Below are positions 1 through 28,495 of a stretch of DNA of 64,000 nucleotides, one piece after another. The translations under genes and the position numbers were made by a program. How positions within the stretch are numbered: position 1 is the first letter of the stretch; each line of letters opens with the position of its first letter. The notes beneath the pieces were generated by a model. That model searched no databases. It worked only from the letters and a program-made list of their open reading frames with translations, and had not been told where the DNA came from. Source of the stretch: Nelumbo lutea (Eukaryota > Streptophyta > Magnoliopsida > Proteales > Nelumbonaceae). The stretch is taken from contig JAKGHH010000003.1 in the NCBI GenBank assembly GCA_022828595.1, forward strand, positions 58,765,759-58,829,758, written 5' to 3'.

Positions 1-9
1 GCAAATGTA

Positions 10-54
<45 letters not shown>

Positions 55-290
55 ACATCTTTGTTCTCAAATCTCAAATTTGAGATCAACATTTGTTGTT
101 GCTGCCTCGCTGTCGTCGCCATTATCATCATCGGTGGGCGTCGAATCCTCTTCTTCTTCTTCCTTCTTCTTCCCTCCTTCCTTCCTTCCCTCCTTCATTT
201 CCTTTCTCTCCTTTTCCTTTTTTCCTTCCTCTCCTTCCTTTGTTTCCTTTGTCTCTTTCTTTTCTTCTTTTCTTCTTTCTTTTTTTCTTT
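1..290. repeat. GA microsatellite and polypyrimidine tract
   Basis: A run of GA dinucleotides (about 11-52) is followed, after about 80 bases of mixed sequence, by a long C/T tract (about 148-290) of CTT, TTCC and CCTT units. The open frames here encode only Ser/Phe/Leu-rich low-complexity peptides and are not supported as genes. Tracts like this are common in plant 5' leaders and promoters, so the window may start near an unseen gene. Confidence 0.8.
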
Positions 291-2346
291 CTCAGGCAAA
301 AACCACAATCACTTCTCCTTTCTCATATAGTAAAAATGTTTTCCTTAATAATGCAAACTGTCCAAACTATTCGACCTGGATAGTCAAACCATTGACCCAG
401 AAACCAATAGCTAGAGCGGTTCTGTTTTCGGGTTGGTTTTTAAAACCTTGACGTTGATGGTACACTTTCACTTCTACGTTCCAGCCTCCATCTAGGAACA
501 ATATCTAGGGCCGTGGTCCTCTACAACATCCTGAATGGGATTATTTCACTGTTATTTTTTTTTCTTTTTTGGTAATCAAGAGAAAAAATCTTCATTCAAC
601 CAAAGAGAATTGGAATTATTTCAATGCATAGATACAATGGAAAAATTAATTTGTACATATGTAAGAGAATTTTATATAAATCCCCAAAACACATCCATGA
701 TACTAAATCTAAGGTTTAGAGGACTATAAATAAGGTATATACATGTACTAAAGGCATATATTACGAATTCATATAAATGGCGAACCATTGGGGTACAATT
801 AAAAAAAAATCCGTAAATGGTAAAAGAATTAAAATATGCATCTATATATTGGTAAACAATTATAAAGAATCCTTTTCTTTTTTAGTTTTTTTTTTTTTGG
901 CTAATAAGAGAAAGGGAAAGTTGGTGTCTCAACAGTTGAAGTTCAAAAGCCACGTAATTTTAACAAGTTATTTAAGATTTTATGTAGCAGGCTTTGTTAG
1001 CTTTCATCTAAGGGACCTGGGTTTGTTTCTAACCAAAGTCAAATAATTTCTATCAAGTGAAATGAATTTAAATATTTTAAATATAGGAGTTAAATAGATG
1101 TTTTAATTATGCACCAAATACCAAAAAATATATATGTTTTAAATATAGCAAGTGAAGTGATTCAAGTAATTTGAATTTCATTTGTGTTAGCATGACGCGT
1201 GGGATTGCAAATAGGGTGAGTATAATTCTTGTTTAGTTTTTTAGTATAAATTCTCGTTTACTTTTGTTTCAGAATTGACTTCGCTTTATTTGTTTGTGAG
1301 AAATAAGACAGACAATACTAGTTTGGAGGTAGTAAGAGGGTTATTAGTTTGGGAATGAGGTAAGAAGCAGATTGATTTTCGTGGGAGCATGTTGGTGAAA
1401 CTTTTGCATCAATTTTTGGGAGGTAAACTTTGCACTGCCAGTGAGTGCAAATGAGACAAAAAAAAAGTACAATTTTTATATCAGGTCAGAGTGCGAATCA
1501 AAGTTACTACAAATAAATAGATGCAAAATTGAATCAGGTGTAAATTTTGTATCCCAGTTCAGATTTTAGAGCCCAAATGCTATTGAACGTAGGAGTTGTT
1601 AATGAGAGTGCTTTGAATAATTTCTAGCAAAAGGGTCCCATCTTCTCAAAACAAATAATTTCCATATGTTTGGTGTAATCTTGAGAAAAATTGTCCTGAT
1701 AAAACATGCAAAAATTCTCTAGAAACTCTGATGGTCATACATGCAAGAATTCTCTAGCCTTTCCTATGACATGACAAAATCGTTATGTATTAAGGTGATG
1801 ATGAACAAAATGCAAACAAACATGGAAGAAAACCTCTTGCAGGCAAAGTCACCACTCTAACAAAAGATTATGTCGGCTAAACCTATTTATGGCTTTTCAT
1901 GCTTCATGCTTTGGTGGAAACATGATGGTCTCAAAGTGTGTTGACCAACAAGATGGGACTCCATGGGTGTTGAAACATGCTCCAACCCACCGTCAGGTTG
2001 GCTCATTAGATCAAATTTAAAGTGATGAAAGATCTACAGGAAATAAAAAAACAAGGCATGCATCTAATCTTTCAATTAATAAATTAAATAAAAATAACTC
2101 CCTGATATTTTGCTGATAAAATGAGTCCAGCAGACATGGAGTGAAATAAAAATAACTCCCTGAGCATGACATGTCCATATAAACCATTTACTACCTTTTT
2201 TTTCAAGTCACAAGATTGATTGCTCTAGGATGTGAGGATGCAACTAAGAGGAAGAATCCAGCTAGGAAATGAGGCTTAAACCTAGAAGATCATAAGTTCA
2301 TGTGAATCTATTGTATATAACATGCAGGCGAGTAAAATGAACCACT
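291..2346. other. Intergenic, no gene recognised; includes GSNOR 3' flank
   Basis: AT-rich sequence with short frames only and no recognisable protein similarity. The right end must hold the 3' untranslated region and polyadenylation site of the minus-strand GSNOR gene that stops at 2347. I could not place the cleavage site. Confidence 0.5.
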
Positions 2347-18675
<16,329 letters not shown>

Positions 18676-18790
18676 GAACGGATTGAACAGAAAGCACCAG
18701 CTGTTATCTGATGCTCTTGGGTTCGTCTCTCCCTCACTATATACACGGTCACGGAGACGAGAGCGAGAAGGTAACGCGGACGAGAGCAGC
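18676..18790 (-). promoter_or_regulatory. GSNOR core promoter and 5' leader
   Basis: On the minus strand a TATATA motif lies at 18743-18738, 63 bases before the ATG at 18675. A start of transcription about 30 bases downstream would leave a short leader. Neither the start site nor upstream elements can be fixed from sequence alone. Confidence 0.5.
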
Positions 18791-19130
18791 CACGATTTTA
18801 CTTCAATCTCTGAATTATTTGCCTTTCGTATTCTGATCGGACGGTTCAAGGGAGAATGAAAAAAAATTGTGTGGTTTAAGATCGTCTGATAGTGTTTGTT
18901 AAGGCGTCCATTTCTCGTGGAGCCCACTTGTGTACTCGTGCTTTATTGTTCAAATTATTGATTATCAGAATGACTTTTTGTGTCCCCAGATGGCCAGATA
19001 TAGACGAGAAAGGAAAAATAGCATGACTGGGTTCTGGACCCACAAGAATCTCACCATTCGATAATTTTAACCGTCTGATTTATCTGGTCATTCGATGCCA
19101 CCTTTTTAAATGGATCGGATAGAAAGCGGT

Positions 19131-19260
19131 TAGGGCTGTAATCGGATCGAATCCAGCTATATCCGCATCTCATCCGTTTTATCAAACCTTTGGATCCGAA
19201 TCCGATCTGGAAACAGGTATATCGAACTGTATATCGAACGAGCTTAATCCGCATCCATTT
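19131..19260 (+). mobile_element. Possible left end of a hAT-type MITE
   Basis: TAGGGCTGTAATCGGATCG followed by pyrimidine/purine words of the CGGATCC type resembles hAT MITE ends elsewhere in this window (TAGGGCTGTTC, TAGGGATGG). No opposite end or 8-bp duplication was found. Confidence 0.35.
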
Positions 19261-20086
19261 TATTGTATTTTAATTCATAAAAAAAATAGTTTAAGGATAC
19301 ACTACAAAAACCTCCCATTGATAATTGAGTCAGGACTCGTTCAATTATTGAATTAATAATATATAAAGGTTACTAGTTTTCTTATAATTTTTATTATATT
19401 TGATGAAGAATATATAAAATAATTTTGATAAATAAATAAAAGATATCAGTACAATCGATCTCAATAATAACAGTCACTTAGTCAAATACTATAGGGAATA
19501 GGAATTGGCGGGTGAGTACAGTGTAAGTTGCATGTGAGGCTGTTGCATTTAGGCCTCGTTCGTTTAGCAGTATCACGCTTACTTGGGTAAGTGAATTTAT
19601 CCCGGACCCAGGTAAGTGTTTCTTGAAAGTTTATTTATCCGTGTTCTTTTAGTATTAATTTATCTATTTTCTTTTGTTTCACCAACTTTTCTAAGTAAGA
19701 CGCCAATATATTATATTATTGTCAAAATTACTCTTTTAACAAATAATGAATGTTTTTTGTTGAGGTTTTGTTTTATAAACCTATAATAGGTCCATAGCAC
19801 ATCAAAAGTAACCCAATCAATCACCAAAAGTAACCCAATCAATCACAAACCAATCACTATTGCCAACATTATCCTTTTTGGAGGTTTTCTTAATACCACT
19901 AATCATAGAAAGATCTGAATTAAAAACAAACTAAAGGTTCATCCTGTCGCATCAATAAGTAGAACTTGCTATGTTAAAACGAAAAAGAAAAAAAAAAGAT
20001 AGTATGTTTTTGTTTTCTATTCATCAACTACATGTTTTCAGATAATCAAAATACAAAAAAAAGATGACTATTATTATATTGAGTTA

Positions 20087-21176
20087 CTAATTAGAGAGGA
20101 GGTATGAGAAAATGTATGCAGTTCTAAAGTCAGGTGGTTGGCTAAAAAAGTATTCAACCTCTCCCATGTCACTAGTTAACCTTTTACTCACTTTGATGAT
20201 CTCATCTAAACTTAAACCAAGGATCTTCTTTATTTCTTCAAACACTTTCATTCTCATCCCCCTGCCCTCCTTATCCACAATCAACGCATATGTTACTTGT
20301 GTAACCCTATCACTGTATTCAACAGACCGTTGTTCAACCCTATCTATATTTTCCAAAAGCACCTTAACCAACGGGTTATCATCCACGCAGCTCCTTGACT
20401 TTTTATTTACTCTATGCGGACGAGAGGTTGATGAGGTACCTATTGGAGGTTGAGTGGATGGTGGTTGTGTGTCAGATTATGAAGTCATGTTATCCTCTTG
20501 AAAAAATTCTAACTCATCTTGTTGAGCTTTTCCTTCATTAATTGGTTCATCTTCCATGGGTTGGTAATTTGATTGTTCTTCCCTATCAACAACTTCTACA
20601 GCATCAGAAGGGGTTTCTGCATGCTCCCAAATGGCTTTCTCTTCCAAAGATGATAGAAAGTTCATCGAGAAATGGAAAATGCTTGTTCCTTAATCCTTTG
20701 GTATATGGATAGCTATACATTTATCAAAATAAAAATATATTAATAAATTGGATCCCATGTAAAATAGATGTATACATTTGTCTAAAATATAAAATAGAAT
20801 AATCTACAATTACCTTAACCCACCCATTGAAGACTCCTTCACATGTAATGCATTTCTTCATGTCATCCCACCCAAATCCTGAACAGTTAGAGCCTAACAT
20901 CTCACATATGGCCCCATATTGTCTCTTCATATGCTTCACCCAAGATTCTATATGAGGTGTTGCCTTTAATCCACATCTAGGGAGATTTTCTTCCATGTAC
21001 TTTTCTAATTGTACCAAATACCCTGCCTTGAATGTCCCATTATCTCCTCTCCACATTCTAGTTTGAGCCAACATCATTAAGCCCCAAACCAATTTTTCAT
21101 CTACCTTTGTCCAAACTCTATTTTGCCTATTTGGTTGTTTCTTCTCCTTATCCTTTCCAATCATTTCTAATAACAA
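20087..21176 (-). pseudogene. PIF/Harbinger ORF1, Myb/SANT-like DNA-binding protein
   Basis: Exon A (21176-20814) encodes a Myb/SANT-like module (VWTKVDEKLVWGLMMLAQT, then HIESWVKHMKRQYGAICEML). It ends at a GT donor (GTTAAG then GTAATTG). Exon B (from 20712 after a TAG acceptor) begins with a KGLRNKHFPFLDEL motif. A one-base frame change follows near 20640, then an acidic linker, a stop at about 20477, and a C-terminal helix region ending YIFSYLLSN. The partner protein normally helps the nuclease bind element ends and enter the nucleus. Confidence 0.78.
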
Positions 21177-21400
21177 GTAATGGACAAATAGAATGAAGGC
21201 ATAGACAAATAAGTAAATAGTTGTTACGAATAATTCATATATTATCTATTTCTAATAACAATTAATAGAAATACGAGGAATGCAAACATAAATAAGTGAA
21301 AAATTGTTACAAACACTTCAAGTTTGAATGAACAACACATAAAGATCTAGTACATTTGATACAATAGCCTAAATAAGAAATTGTTAAAAACAATTCAAGT

Positions 21401-22642
21401 TTAATGTCTAAATTGTTGCCACATCTTATTTGCCAAGTTGTCTCTGAGTGTAGCCCATTCATTGCTATTCTCTAGACTTGTGATTTGTTCATCAACCTCT
21501 GTTGCACTTTGTGAATCTCCTTCAGTGGCTAAGAAATTTTCAATTTTTGATTCCACAGAGTCGATTGACATATTTTTCCTTATATAGTTGTGTAAAAGGC
21601 AACATGCACTGATGATCCTACACTGAGTCTTTATTGGATACCAAGTTGAGATCCTAAGTATTGCCCACCTTAATTTTAAGAGGCTAAATGTCCTCTCAAT
21701 TACATTCCTAGCTGTTAAATGCCTCATGTTGAATATCTCAGCTGGAGTGCTTGGTTGGTGCCCTTGCCTCCACTCATTTAGGTGATATCTTTGACCCCTA
21801 TAAGGTACCCAGCATTACACAAGTAATAATAACCTAAACAAATATGACAATACATATTAGTTTCTTAAACATCAATATTAGAATTTTTGCTTTAGTGTCA
21901 TAATTCTCATGGTCCAATTATTACCTTGTGGTACTTTTAAGCTATTTCTCCTTGAAATGGCATCACGAAGGACTCTAGTGTCGTGAGCAGATCTCTCCTA
22001 GCCAGGTAAGATGTAAATGAACTGCATATCTAGAGAGAAAACACCTAATACATTTGTTGCAATTTCATTCTTCCTCGTTCTATATCTAGGTTTATCATTT
22101 TCAGACACTCGAACCCTAATATATGTTCCATCTAAAGCCCCTAAACAACCCTATACAATAAAATATGAAAGATTAAATTAAAAATTCTAACCTTTAAAGG
22201 TTTGTTATTTGTAATAAAATAAATAAATAAAAAATGGGCACACCTTGAACCACTTCCATTTCTCATCAGTTGAGTCTATAGGCACAGGTTAAGGCTTTCT
22301 AAGAAGGATTTCATGTAGGCATAACACTACATTCAAGACCATATTGAAGTACTTGCTTAAGGTGGACCCAGGCCTCCGAAAGTGCCATTTTTGCTCCCTA
22401 ATCTTGATAACAGGTGATAAAATGTTTAGGAAGCATGCAACCATTTCTTCAACTCCCACGTGTTTACTACCTCTTAATTTTACTATACTCCTTAGTAACT
22501 CACATTGCTTTAGATAATTAGTCCTATCCATTCGTATATGGTCTATACATGATTGATCTGATTCCATGACCATAGACAATGTTTGAAAACCTAATTGCAA
22601 GCCTTTCCTCCCATGATTCCCTACCATTCCCCTCTTCATCAT
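21401..22642 (-). pseudogene. PIF/Harbinger DDE transposase
   Basis: The first part (22642-22244) has CIDHIRMDRTNYLKQCELLR and the GSTLSKYFNMVLNVVLCLHE block, with a stop just after. An intron (about 22243-22153) leads to LGALDGTYIRVRV, the first catalytic Asp. SAHDTRVL, the second Asp, lies near 21980, preceded by a stop where Trp is expected. The third part has AGY joined out of frame to RGQRYHLNEW, with about 9 codons lost, then ARNVIERTFSLLKLRWAILR with the catalytic Glu, and ACCLLHNYIR. The deletion and stops make it inactive, though all three acidic residues are still visible. Confidence 0.9.
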
Positions 22643-22743
22643 AACTACTCAATATCCTAGAGACCTGTTAGTCAGTATATGCCCTTAGCTCCAATCAGCA
22701 TGATGCATATTATGACATTTATTGTAAATGAATAAAGTACATA

Positions 22744-23146
22744 TTTGATTTTTGTTATTGTGGATAGATCTGGGGAGATTTATCTTGCCAAGGTTGACAC
22801 TGGTGTACTGTCAAGTTGGTCGGGGTGGTTTGTCTCAGCCGCCAGGGTGAGACCTGAGGTACATGCAGTGTGGGTTTTCTTGAAACCCCGAACCAGACCA
22901 AAATTCCAGTGTTGCCCTGGACCTTAGAGATAGATGGGAAAAACCAAAATGTTACACCTAACCCCTAGACTCGATTATGATACTGCATTAGGTGTCGGAT
23001 TGGGCTATCTTTGATGTGTTAATCAATGAGATCCTTAGAGGGGGTCAAAACCTGGGTATGTTGGGACAGACCGAGAATTCATCTGAGTGGATGATCATAG
23101 TGACAAGGTTAGCCCCTTTATTGGACAAAGTGAATGATCAGGGATG

Positions 23147-23213
<67 letters not shown>

Positions 23214-24300
23214 GGTTTCCAAATGTTTGCAAAAGGTTTTAATTCCCGGGATCCATGTAAGTAGAGAGTGCAGCACTGTACCTTGTAGCCGAGGGAGAGG
23301 TCCTCTCTTGTCGGGCAGTGTTTGATCATTAAGGGCTGAGAGATTAAGTGTAAGACCATTGAGGGTTATACCTGATGGGATAATCTTGCATTTGCCCACA
23401 ATCCTTGGGCCTTCATAAGATGGCTAGACCCAAGGACCATTTAGTGTAAATGTTGGGCCCATTAAGAGCCCATGGTGATAGACTCAGGGGTTCACTGTAT
23501 TCAGTAGTGAATTCGGCTAGGCCTTATAACAGAGGCTAGGCTGAGCCCATGTGGCTGATGTGTAGATCAATGTTAGGGTCCCACGCCATACAAAGAGAGT
23601 CAAGATAGCTAACATTAGAAGGAAGTGAGTCTAAAAGCTTAATGGGCCTAAAAGCCCATTTCGAACTGGATTAATTGGATTAATTAAATAGGGGGCAGGT
23701 CTAGGTTTGGATCAGTAGATAAGGATAAGAGGATAACTCTTATCCACTTAAAGAGCTAAATAAAGTTTTGGATCAAGAAACTCCTAACTTGATTAGGAAT
23801 AAGCTGATTTTGAACTGCAGATAAGATAAGAGATTATCCTTATCACTTAAAGAGTCCAGATCCAAATAAGGATTTTGATCAAGAAACTCCTAATTAGATT
23901 AGGAGGTTGTCTCTTTAAGGTTATAAATAGAGAGCAGGGCAGACCTGAAAAAGACACCAGAAACAACACAGAGAGAAGACAAGTCAGTTGGACTGATCTT
24001 GCCTTCAGTTCTTTTTCTTCCTGCTCTTGCTGCCCTATCCTGTTCGATCTCCAGTTCTTGGATCTGATCAAGATTTGATCTTGATATTGTTTCTTGCTGG
24101 AAGAAACAATTTTGAAGTTGTGCTAACTATTCCATTCGATTCTTGCTGAAGAATCACAAGTTCTTGGTGAAGAACTCCCTGTTGATCCTGCATCATCCTA
24201 AGTTGTGTCATCCTTAGTGGAGGGAGAATTTGGTACATTCTTTGGGCGTGAACACCTACGTTGGGAGAAACTTTTTGCGTGGATTCCATATCAGGTATAT
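22744..24300 (+). repeat. Probable LTR or leader of an unidentified retrotransposon
   Basis: Non-coding. It has a TATAAATAG box at about 23923-23931, followed by an AC/AGA-rich leader and a C/T-rich stretch, a layout typical of a retrotransposon LTR around its transcription start. No matching second LTR lies in the window and no ends could be fixed. A CT then AT microsatellite lies inside at about 23149-23212. Confidence 0.35.
23149..23212. repeat. (CT)n(AT)n microsatellite
   Basis: An uninterrupted CT run is followed directly by an AT run, both plainly visible. The open frames over it are simple-repeat artefacts. Confidence 0.95.
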
Positions 24301-26080
24301 CCCTCCATAATCTTGGTTTCTGATTTGGTTCGGTTTGGTTACAAGAATGAACATTGAAAATGCTGTTTTTTAAATTCGAAAAAGGATTCCCGGATGGGAG
24401 TAAAGCAATTTTTGAAATTTCGCCCAAACTTCCAGCATGGTTCAACCATCCATATGATGGATCTCCCATCCCTTCAAGACCATCATCCTTCTCCTCCTGA
24501 TTGCAATGATAATAGCAATCAAAATACATAAATAAGCATACTGCATCATCATTTCATAATGAATAGAAATAACAATTGCAACCAACTTTTTCTTTTGATT
24601 CCTATTTAGTGGTGATTGAGGCATGTCTCTACAAACTATATTGATGACCAAGGCATGTTTTTCAAATTAGACATGCAAGAAATTATTAGAATGAAAAGAA
24701 CTTAAGATGGAAAGAAACTCAAACTAGTTGAATTAGTTTGGAAATACATATGACGAAAAAATAAAAAAAATGCATAAATGCTTACAAAATTTCTAAAGTA
24801 AAATGCAGAGCAGCTCAAACTGAAGCTAGAACACATTGAACTATGCTGGAAATAACAATTGAGAAAGGGAATTCTAAGCAGTAGCTAGGCATCTTCAAGG
24901 TACATAAAAAAGAAATACAAGAGAACAATATAGTTGGTTTATGTCAAATAAAAATAAGCCTGAAATTATAAAAAAGGATAGCTGTAAAAAGAGAAGAGAA
25001 AAAGCCATACCCAAAAATTTGCTCAACTACTCTTTTACTTCTTCATAAACAGAATCTACCTTACTACCTATATTACCATCCCAATCACTTACATGTATAC
25101 AAACGACTCAATGGGTATCAAAATTTTTAATTTCCAATTTCATATAGAATGTATTATAAAATTTAGAGAGAGAGAGAGGGGGGAGGGGGAGGGGAGAGAG
25201 TGGAAATCCACTCTGGGTAGTGATGGGTTGGCAGCACAGAGATGAATTTCAACCCACATACTAATCTCGGCACAAAACTGCAACCCACATACTAATCTCA
25301 GCACAGAACTTCAACCCCTATACTAATCTCAGCACAGAGATGAATTTGGCAACAAAGCAAAGATGCAAATGAAACAAATCTCAACCCACATACTAAGCAT
25401 CACTCACCAGCAAGTATTAAGTTTCAAGAACAAAAACTTCTGAAACAAAAACTATCTGATCAGATTAGCAAGCCCTACCGATCAGCTTCACTCTGTAGGC
25501 TGCAGCCAACCTAACTATCTGAAACAACACCTCTGGGCCGAGATTGTGGCAGTTTGTGGTTTGTTTGCAAAACTGGTGCAAAAAGTATGAGAGTAGAAAT
25601 ATTTTCATACTTTATTTTTTAATTTGTTTCAGCTTTTATTTCATCTTGCTTGATCAATGTAGCAGCAAACTAAAAACCCGTGTTTAAACAAAACAGAAAA
25701 TCTGACCTAATTAGTGATTAACCCAGATTTCAATCTTAAACAAGTGTTCAATTAAGCATGAATGTATTTTTTTTTCCTTTGCTTCAAAACCCATCTGGAA
25801 TCAAGACACTTGTTATCTGATAGAGCAACTCCATTTGAATGATCTGTTGTTGGATAGGATTTGGAATTCTAGATACCCAAATGCGGCTCATTGACCATGA
25901 ACAAATCTACAGCTATGGAATAAATGCATATTCGACTACAATCAACCGAACAAAACGGTGGATGTTCTAGATCGGTTGCAAGTTGCAAAAACCATAACAA
26001 GTTTGTAAAAAACATGAACATAGATTTTCTAGCAATGTGAACAAACCAACTTCGAAGTAAATCGAGAAAAACACAGGTGA
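24301..26080. other. Non-coding, no gene recognised
   Basis: AT-rich sequence with no recognisable protein. It includes a GA-rich run at about 25168-25199 and a short tandem repeat of about 31 bp at 25250-25343 (unit CAACCCACATACTAATCTC plus about 12 bases, roughly three copies). The minus-strand frame at 24068-24529 has no family feature and overlaps the LTR-like segment. Confidence 0.45.
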
Positions 26081-27098
26081 TCTAACCGTTTCTGGTCACA
26101 TACCAATTTTTTCATGATGTATCAATTTTTTGGCTAAGTACCTCGTCATTTGACCTGCTCTCAGGTGGCTTGTGACTCAGAAGATGATGGAGCTCCCTGG
26201 TGGTGAGCTACTTGGTGATGAGCTCCCTGGTGGTGAGCTACTTGGTAACGAGCTCCCTAGTGGTGAGCTCCCTAATGTAGTGCAACCCGACTACCTCTGC
26301 ATGAGATGATCTGCTCTTCTTTGTAGATGGTGGGAGCCGATGAACTTGTGAGAACTGAATCAGAGGACCCAGGGGTGTTTACCCGGCGGGGCCACTCCGA
26401 TGGCTAAATTAGCACTCTGATAGTAGAGAGATTGAAGATGATATTAGAGAAATGAGAGAGCTAGAGAGCAGGGGTTACCTCCATTTTTCATCCTCCTCCC
26501 CCTTTGGGGGGTCGGAGCTCTTATATATCAGTGTCCTAACAGATCTGGCGTAACCGCCTCTGATTCTCTACTGCAGCCGTTACTTGCCAGGGTTGAGCTG
26601 GTGGGCGCAGGTAACCGTAGCAGGGTACAACCCTATCAGACATGAGGCATTGTCAGAGTTGGCAGGCATGACACCACCTGCCAGAGACGTGGGTGTAGTC
26701 TCCATATTTGGCAAGTACGGTTGTCAGGTAAGAAAACTTCTTGTGATATGCCGAGCTACTCTGCAATGAGCTACCTTGCATCGAGCTACTTTTCACCGAG
26801 CTGCCGGTAATGTTCCGAAGTGCTTCTACCTGAGGCAGGTCTTCGTGGCCTAATAGGAGGCGAGTTGCCTGTAAGTGGCCAGCTGCAGGTGGCGAGTTGC
26901 CTGTAAGTGGCGAGCTACCTGTGGCAAGCTGCCTATTTCGAGCTACCTATGCCGAGCTACCTGTAAGTGGCGAGCTGCTTGTGAGTGGCGAGCTGCCTGT
27001 AGCTAGCTTGAGCTGTCTAGTTGTCAAGAGGCTGCACTTATTTGGCATGAGGTGCCAGGTGTCAGAATTTCACTGGAGAGCCAAATCCGCCCTCATCA
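26081..27098 (-). repeat. 3' LTR of the minus-strand element
   Basis: Aligned over its length with 28496-29565. The outer end reads TCTAACC on the plus strand where the other copy has TGTAACC, so the terminal CA has mutated. The same promoter-like TATATAAG and internal arrays are present. Confidence 0.85.
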
Positions 27099-27115
27099 TT
27101 TGCCCTCCACTCCCA
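27099..27115 (-). promoter_or_regulatory. Polypurine tract of the minus-strand element
   Basis: Minus strand GGGAGTGGAGGGCAAA directly precedes the TGATGAGG start of the 3' LTR. Confidence 0.75.
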
Positions 27116-27301
27116 TGCTGAGAATAACTCGGCGAAGGGAGTAGGTTTCTCCTTTTGGCCCATAAGTCGATGAGCTAGTAAGTACTGATCCAATTTCTTA
27201 GGCTTTGGGAGCTACCTGTAAGGTGAGGAGTTCTCCGCCAATTCAGTATTGTAGCCCTTAGTCTCTGGGGGCATTTGCTGATTTTGCCCATGCTGAAGAA
27301 G

Positions 27302-27660
27302 CGACTAGGTTTTAAGTAGTAATGTGGTCCGTGGGCTTTGGGAGCGACTCGTAGTCCACTCTTCTTGACTTTGCCCATGCCGAAGAGGCGACTGGGTCTT
27401 AAGCAGTAATGTGGCCCATAGGCTTTGGGAGCAACTCGTAGTCCACTCTTCTTGACTTTGCCCATGCCGAAGAGGCGGCTGGGTCTTAAGCAGTAATGTG
27501 GCCCATAGGCTTTGGGAGCGACTCATAGTCCACTCTTCTTGACTTTCCCCATGCCGAAGAGGCGACTGGGTCTTAAGTAGTAATGTGGCCTGTAGGCTTT
27601 GAGAGCTACTCGTAGTCCACTCTTTTTGATTTTGCCCATGCCGAAGAGGCGACTAGGACT
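27302..27660. repeat. 87-bp tandem array, four units plus part
   Basis: Units start at 27302, 27389, 27476 and 27563, each beginning CGACTGGGTCTTAAGCAGTA or a close variant. A degenerate copy precedes them (about 27190-27301). Because 87 is divisible by three, more than one minus-strand frame stays open through the array, giving a 29-residue repeat such as MGKVKKSGLRVAPKA. I treat these frames as a by-product of the period. Confidence 0.92.
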
Positions 27661-27679
27661 TATGCGGTGCCAAGGTCTG

Positions 27680-28040
27680 CCTGTGAGGTGTCGAGCTGAC
27701 CAGGTGTCGAGCTACCTGTGAGGTGTCGGGCTGACCGAGTGTCGAGATGCCTGTGAGGTGCCGAGCTAACCAGGTATCGAGATGCCTCTGAGGCGTCGGG
27801 CTGACCGGGTGCCGAGCTACCTGTGAGGTGTCGGGCTGACCAAGTGCCGAGCTACCTGTGAGGTGCCGAGCTGACCGTGCAGTGTCGAGCTGCTTGTGTA
27901 GTGTCGGGCTGACCTGGTGCCAAGCTACCTGTGAGGTGCAGAGCTGACCAGGTGTCGAGCTACCTGTGAGGTGTCGAGCTGCCTGTGCAGTGTCGAGCTG
28001 ACCAGGTGCCGAGCTACCTGTGAGGTGCCGAGCTGATCAG
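27680..28040. repeat. 35-bp tandem array, about 10 units
   Basis: The unit is GAGGTGTCGAGCTGACC plus AGGTGTCGAGCTACCTGT, i.e. two diverged half-units of about 17-18 bp that alternate. Units differ by point changes (TCGAG, CCGAG, TCGGG) and some are half-length. Confidence 0.9.
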
Positions 28041-28473
28041 GTGGGTGCCTTAGAGTTATGATTGCGCTGCATCAGCCTCATAATGCCGGTCACCCACTCC
28101 TACAAGAAGCTACTAGGAGCTCGATCTTCGGGGGCAGCACTACTAACTTTAGGTCACCAGCTCATGCAGGAGCCTTGGAAGGCTCAACCGACAAGGGCGC
28201 CCATGTAGTCTATTGGCCGCCAAACTGTGGAAGCCACGAAGAGCTCATCTTTGTAGGGGGGACTTCACGAAGAGAACTGGCGAGGTTTTATCTAAATTAA
28301 AAGTAAAGTTGGTAGAGCTGCTTAGTCTGTTAGCTCCATGCATAGTCTTTGAGTTCATAAAAAAATGGAAACTATAAAGCGAGAGCTTTATTTTCTAAAA
28401 AGTGAGGACTTAGCTTTCTAGGAGAAGAGAACTTAGCTTTTTGTAGGATGAGAACTTAGCTTTTTGTAGCGAT

Positions 28474-28491
28474 TCCCACAGATGGCGCCAA
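28474..28491 (-). promoter_or_regulatory. Primer-binding site of the minus-strand element
   Basis: Minus strand TTGGCGCCATCTGTGGGA, four bases inside the 5' LTR end. TTGGCGCCGTCTGTGGGA-type sites are common directly after the 5' LTR in plant Ty3/gypsy elements. Confidence 0.75.
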
Positions 28492-28495
28492 TTGA

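Larger units (their letters stand above)
19548..22680 (-). mobile_element. PIF/Harbinger DNA transposon, decayed
   Basis: Contains both genes typical of the superfamily, a Myb/SANT-like protein and a DDE nuclease, on the minus strand. A candidate left end is TTA followed by GGCCTCGTTCGTTTAGC at 19548-19567, with the 3-bp TTA target typical of the group. I could not find the matching right end, so both borders are approximate. Confidence 0.75.

Noticed and set aside
61..451. Overlapping plus-strand frames near the window start
   Set aside because: They translate a C/T tract into Ser/Phe/Leu runs in all three frames; simple-sequence artefact.
23118..23399. Frames over the CT/AT microsatellite
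   Set aside because: Repeat-encoded SLSL/YIYI/RERE peptides.
24068..24529. 153-residue minus-strand frame
   Set aside because: No recognisable domain, and it lies across LTR-like non-coding sequence with a TATA box just before it on the other strand.
27680..28040. CRISPR-like look of the 35-bp array
   Set aside because: Units abut without unique spacers, the host is a plant, and the array lies in a retrotransposon core.
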